DNA of 45,103 nt, taken from positions 1-45,103 of the forward strand of contig JBBQXK010000028.1 of NCBI GenBank assembly GCA_038209775.1, written 5' to 3'. The notes under the pieces were generated by a model, which made no database searches, was not told the origin of the DNA, and worked only from the letters and a program-made list of their open reading frames with translations. The stretch's first letter is position 1. Each line of letters opens with the position of its first letter. The stretch is from JBBQXK01 sp038209775 (GTDB lineage Bacteria > Pseudomonadota > Alphaproteobacteria > Rhodobacterales > Rhodobacteraceae). Shown here one piece after another: positions 41,793-45,103 of the stretch. Made by a program: the position numbers and the translations under genes.

Positions 41793-42673
41793 CCAGCACC
41801 GTCGCACCCCCGTCGATCCGCCATAGCCGTTTGGGCCAGATTGCCGTCATCCGCGCATTGTTTACCGTCAAGGGCGCCATCGCGGGCGGCTGGATTCTGG
41901 CGCTTGTGCTGGTCGCAGTGTTCGCGCCTTATCTCACCAGCTATGGCTATGACATCCAGAACCTGCCCAACGCCTTTAGCCCGCCCGACGCGACCCATTG
42001 GCTGGGCACGGACGAGTTCGGACGCGATGTGCTGACGCGGATGATGTATGGGGCACGCACCTCGCTGACCGTGTCGTCCGTTGCCATCGGTATCTCGGTG
42101 TTTATCGGCATGGTGCTGGGGGCTGCGGCGGGCTATTTCGGTGGGCGGTTCGACCGCGCTGTCACTGTGGTGGTGGACCTTACCTGGTCGTTCCCCGAAA
42201 TCCTTGTGGCGCTGATCCTGGTGGCCATCATCGGCCCCGGCGTCACCGGCACCATGGCGGCCATTGCCGTTGCTTACCTCGCGCAGTTCACCCGTCTGAC
42301 CCGGGCGCAGATCATGGCGATCAAGAATGAAACCTATGTAGAAGCTGCGCGTAGCCTTGGGGCATCGCACACCCATATCCTGTTCCGCCACCTGATCCCC
42401 AATGCGCTGGCCCCGGTGCTGGTGTCTGCGATGCTTGCCACCGGCGACGCGATCATCCTTGAGGCGACGCTGGGCTTCTTCGGGCTTGGCGCACAGCCGC
42501 CCACCCCAAGCTGGGGCGGCATGATGTCATCGGGCACGGCGCTGATGTTCCGCGCACCCTGGATCATCATCATCCCCGGACTTGCGGTGGCGATCACGGT
42601 CATTGCGATCAACCTCTATGGCGATGCGCTGATCCGCGCCCTTGATCTGCGCAACCGGATGAGGGAAGGCTGA
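41789..42673 (+). CDS. Dipeptide ABC permease (DppC-like)
   Basis: A 294-residue permease with the DppC N-terminal segment, H-W-L-G-T-D-E-F-G-R-D-V-L-T-R-M and the EAA loop E-A-A-R-S-L-G-A-S-H-T-H-I-L-F-R-H-L-I-P. About six membrane helices. It pairs with the preceding permease and is followed after three bases by the first ATPase. Confidence 0.94.
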   Translation: MTSTVAPPSIRHSRLGQIAVIRALFTVKGAIAGGWILALVLVAVFAPYLTSYGYDIQNLPNAFSPPDATHWLGTDEFGRDVLTRMMYGARTSLTVSSVAIGISVFIGMVLGAAAGYFGGRFDRAVTVVVDLTWSFPEILVALILVAIIGPGVTGTMAAIAVAYLAQFTRLTRAQIMAIKNETYVEAARSLGASHTHILFRHLIPNALAPVLVSAMLATGDAIILEATLGFFGLGAQPPTPSWGGMMSSGTALMFRAPWIIIIPGLAVAITVIAINLYGDALIRALDLRNRMREG

Positions 42674-42676
42674 GCC

Positions 42677-43642
42677 ATGCTTCTTGAGGTTGAAAAGCTG
42701 TCGGTCGGCATTGCCAGGATTAACCCGCTGAGTGACATCAGCTTTGGCGTCGACAAGGGCGAGATCCTTGGTCTTGTCGGCGAAAGCGGGTCGGGGAAAT
42801 CGCTGACGGCGCTGGCCGTGACGGGTTTGTTGCCGCTGATCGGGGGGCGGGTCACGGCGGGGTCTATCCGCTTTGATGGCACCGAACTGGTGACCCAGCC
42901 CGAAGCCGCCTTGCGCAAGCTGCGCGGAAAACGCATCGCCTTCATCACCCAAAACCCGATGACGGCCCTTGATCCGGTGCAGCGCATCGGCCCGCAGGTC
43001 GACATCATGAGCCGTCTGCATTTGGGCAAGAGCGCCTCGGACGCCCGCGCCCGCACCGTCGACATCCTGACGCAACTCCGCATCCCCGAGGCGGCGGCGA
43101 TTTGCGAGGCCTATCCGCATCAGCTTTCGGGCGGGATGAAGCAGCGCATCGTCATCGCGATGGCACTGGCGGGGGAACCCGACCTGATCGTCGCGGATGA
43201 GCCCACCACCGCGCTGGATGTCACGGTGCAGGCGCAGATCATCCATATCCTTGCCACCCTGGTTCGTGAACGCGGGTTGGCCCTGATCCTGATCACGCAT
43301 GACATGGGTGTGGTGGCGCAGGTCTGCGACAAGGTGGCGGTGCTTTATGCCGGCCGTCTGGCCGAAGCGCGGGCGGTGTTTCCGCTGTTTGCCACGCCCG
43401 CGCATCCCTATACCCATGCGCTGGTCGACTGCATCCCGCGCGCAAACATGGCGCCGGGTGCGCTGAGTGGAATTCCGGGTGCGGTGCCTTCGGTCGCGCG
43501 CTATCCCGAAGGCTGCCGCTTCCATCCGCGCTGCCCTGCGGCACAGGACCGATGCAAGACCGTCGTTCCTGCGCCGATGCCCTATGCCGCTGATGGCATG
43601 ATCGCCTGCCACCACCCATTGGAAGGTGGCCCGCATGGCTGA
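42677..43642 (+). CDS. Dipeptide ABC ATPase (DppD-like)
   Basis: A 321-residue ATPase with Walker A G-E-S-G-S-G-K-S, signature L-S-G-G-M-K-Q-R, Walker B I-V-A-D-E-P-T-T-A-L-D and switch I-T-H-D. The C-terminal oligopeptide-transporter extension has G-C-R-F-H-P-R-C and D-R-C cysteines. The second ATPase gene overlaps its end by eight bases. Confidence 0.94.
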   Translation: MLLEVEKLSVGIARINPLSDISFGVDKGEILGLVGESGSGKSLTALAVTGLLPLIGGRVTAGSIRFDGTELVTQPEAALRKLRGKRIAFITQNPMTALDPVQRIGPQVDIMSRLHLGKSASDARARTVDILTQLRIPEAAAICEAYPHQLSGGMKQRIVIAMALAGEPDLIVADEPTTALDVTVQAQIIHILATLVRERGLALILITHDMGVVAQVCDKVAVLYAGRLAEARAVFPLFATPAHPYTHALVDCIPRANMAPGALSGIPGAVPSVARYPEGCRFHPRCPAAQDRCKTVVPAPMPYAADGMIACHHPLEGGPHG

Positions 43643-44591
43643 CAATCTGGTCACGGTTACGGGTCTTTCCAAACGGTTCGACACCCCAGGCGGGTTCCTG
43701 AAACCGACACGCTCGATGATGGCCGTGCGCGACGTGTCGCTGGACGTGCCGCGCGGGTCGGTGGTTGGCGTCGTCGGCGAAAGCGGTTGCGGCAAATCCA
43801 CCCTTGCCCGGTTGGTGCTGCGACTGCTGCAGCCGACGTCAGGCAACCTGACCTTTGACAATACCGATCTGACGCACATGCCTGCCGCCGCCCTGCGCAC
43901 GCTGCGTCGCCGCATGTCAATGGTGTTTCAGGATCCCTATTCCTCGCTCGACCCGCGCTTTACCGTCCGCGATGTGCTGGAAGAGCCGTTTCGCGTTCAG
44001 GGCCAGTCGGTCGATGCTGCCAAGATCGAAGCCTTGCTGGCTCAGGTCGGGATGTCCGCCGCCTTGGCCGCCACCTATCCGCACCAGATGTCGGGCGGCC
44101 AGCGCCAGCGCATCGGTATAGCGCGCGCGCTGGCCCTGACGCCGGATTTCGTTGTGCTGGACGAACCCACCGCCTCGCTTGACGTGTCGGTGCAGGCGCA
44201 GATTATTGCGCTGCTGGAGGACCTGAAGCAGCGCCTTGGCCTGACCTATCTGTTCATCAGCCACGACCTGGGGCTGGTGCGCTATTTCTGCGACCGGATC
44301 GTGGTGATGTATCTGGGCGCGGTGGTGGAAGAATTGCCAGCGGCGAACGCCGCCCCCCGCCATCCCTATACCCGCGCCCTGATGGACAGCAATTTCAGCC
44401 CCGACCCGCAGTTGCGCCGCGATCTTGCGACCCTGCAGGGCGAGATTCCGTCGCCGTTCAACCTGCCCAAAGGCTGTGCTTTCGCGGCGCGTTGTAGCTC
44501 TGCCTCGGAACGGTGCCGGACAGAAAATCCGGTACTGACAACTGATGCCACAGGACACCGCACGGCGTGCTTTTATCCCATCGACGGTTGA
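43635..44591 (+). CDS. Dipeptide ABC ATPase (DppF-like)
   Basis: A 318-residue ATPase from the ATG at 43635; a GTG at 43626 is an alternative. Walker A G-E-S-G-C-G-K-S-T, signature M-S-G-G-Q-R-Q-R, Walker B V-L-D-E-P-T-A-S-L-D, and the cysteine-rich C-terminal extension (G-C-A-F-A-A-R-C ... E-R-C). It completes a full five-part importer. No peptidase follows; the next 380 bases are non-coding or debris. Confidence 0.94.
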   Translation: MADNLVTVTGLSKRFDTPGGFLKPTRSMMAVRDVSLDVPRGSVVGVVGESGCGKSTLARLVLRLLQPTSGNLTFDNTDLTHMPAAALRTLRRRMSMVFQDPYSSLDPRFTVRDVLEEPFRVQGQSVDAAKIEALLAQVGMSAALAATYPHQMSGGQRQRIGIARALALTPDFVVLDEPTASLDVSVQAQIIALLEDLKQRLGLTYLFISHDLGLVRYFCDRIVVMYLGAVVEELPAANAAPRHPYTRALMDSNFSPDPQLRRDLATLQGEIPSPFNLPKGCAFAARCSSASERCRTENPVLTTDATGHRTACFYPIDG

Positions 44592-44975
44592 GGGAAACTT
44601 CAGCCGAAGCCGACCAGCACCCAGTCGATCTTAACCAATCTCAGTCCCATCCTTTGCGGGCATAAAAAATTCCCAACGTAGTGCGCCATGCTCGCCGTTG
44701 AGGAGTGCGTGGACCTCGTTCAGTGCGTGGGTGAGGTCGGCCCACGAACATTAATTCACTGTCTCAGAATAGCATGATGCTGGAGAGTTGAGTACGGTAC
44801 ACTGAGCCACCTGTATCACTGTTCTGGCTATCTGGATTTACCAGTGAGATCGATCTGGGCCGAGGCTGTGTGGAAACTCCGCAACGCGGCAGTTTGCTGT
44901 GCAATTTTCATGTTGTGATCGACTATGTCGTCAGTTCGGCACCACACTGTCTATGATCGAGGCTACGGTCCAGAC
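44592..44975. other. Intergenic stretch of mobile-element debris
   Basis: No intact gene. It contains the short minus-strand coding relic at 44631-44741. It also has GAGGCTGTGTGGAAACTC at 44862-44879, which resembles the terminal sequence of some DDE-type insertion elements. No clear terminator was found behind the dipeptide operon. Confidence 0.5.
44631..44741 (-). pseudogene. Unrecognised C-terminal coding relic
   Basis: On the minus strand, a frame ending at TAA (44633-44631) reads A-D-L-T-H-A-L-N-E-V-H-A-L-L-N-G, then A-L-R-W-E-F-F-M-P-A-K-D-G-T-E-I-G. It is protein-like, with an amphipathic helix followed by an aromatic strand, but has no start and no clear family. It is probably the tail of a lost or mobile gene. 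Confidence 0.35.
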
Positions 44976-45103
44976 TCATAACCAATAGATGACGATGGCT
45001 GCGAGGGCGCATGCCGAGAGGAACAGGATCGGGCAGCGGTCATAGCGGGTTGCGATCCTGCGCCAGTCCTTGAGGCGGGCGAACATGTTCTCGATCTTGT
45101 GGC
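44976..45103 (-). CDS. IS5-family transposase, C-terminal part (runs off the window edge)
   Basis: The minus-strand frame entering from the right edge reads H-K-I-E-N-M-F-A-R-L-K-D-W-R-R-I-A-T-R-Y-D-R-C and ends A-I-V-I-Y-W-L at a TGA (44978-44976). This is the standard ending of IS5-type (IS427-like) DDE transposases, including the catalytic Glu (I-E-N-M-F). About 42 residues are visible; the rest lies outside. It marks the right border of the catabolic block. Confidence 0.8.
   Translation of the reverse strand, partial: HKIENMFARLKDWRRIATRYDRCPILFLSACALAAIVIYWL

Noticed and set aside
42527..43915. Long open frame (462 codons) on the minus strand opposite DppD
   Set aside because: Arg- and Gln-rich with no domain signal; the plus-strand ATPase has every expected motif.

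Overview
The window looks like a G+C-rich alphaproteobacterial replicon segment, most likely Rhodobacterales (Rhodobacter/Paracoccus/Gemmobacter-like). The basis is codon bias, dense ATGA-overlapping operons, and a wealth of ABC importers with LacI, GntR and RpiR regulators. It reads as an accessory catabolic island or megaplasmid segment. It holds five separate ABC import systems and is cut or bordered by insertion-sequence material: an IS110-type start at 1-37, IS6 and IS3 remnants at 14.2-14.6 kb, a decayed ISKra4-type element at 34.7-36.2 kb, and an IS5-type end at 44.98-45.10 kb. No tRNA, rRNA or CRISPR array was seen.

Layout. (A) 0.2-8.1 kb, plus: CUT1 sugar importer (binding protein, two permeases, ATPase) with a SIS-domain isomerase/deglycase, a PfkB kinase, a HutC-type GntR regulator and a ROK kinase. 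This gene set parallels the Bacillus fructosamine (frl) system. (B) 8.1-14.1 kb, minus: LacI regulator, CUT1 binding protein, two permeases and an ADP-ribosylglycohydrolase-like protein. The set appears to be decaying: the binding protein is frameshifted in its signal peptide, and the ATPase survives only as a TOBE tail fused in frame to the hydrolase. (C) 14.8-22.7 kb, plus: a nine-gene catabolic operon with DUF4432, a MocD-like di-iron oxygenase, a MocE-like Rieske ferredoxin, a divergent PanB-like protein, two SDRs, an RpiR regulator, a Gfo/Idh/MocA dehydrogenase and a xylose-isomerase-type TIM barrel. (D) 22.7-30.6 kb: divergent LacI, then a CUT2 importer with two permeases and two more Gfo/Idh/MocA dehydrogenases. 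(E) 30.7-34.7 kb: divergent LacI, then a three-gene CUT2 (FrcBCA-like) importer that ends against the ISKra4-type element. (F) 36.3-38.2 kb, minus: an enolase-superfamily racemase/OSBS-like enzyme with a GNAT acyltransferase. It is divergent from (G) 38.3-44.6 kb, plus: RpiR regulator and a complete dipeptide importer.

How the parts may work together. Block A would import an amino-sugar or Amadori-type compound, phosphorylate it and cleave or isomerise it. Blocks C and D together look like uptake and oxidative degradation of a methylated cyclitol or sugar, in the style of rhizopine catabolism: Rieske-fed oxygenase for demethylation, dehydrogenases and isomerase for the ring, PanB-like protein for an unknown carbon-carbon or one-carbon step. 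Blocks F and G suggest peptide uptake with D- to L-amino-acid conversion through N-acyl (N-succinyl) intermediates. A recurring design is that all five binding-protein genes are followed by a strong G+C-rich hairpin before the next transporter gene. Substrates are inferred from context throughout; none is proven by the sequence.
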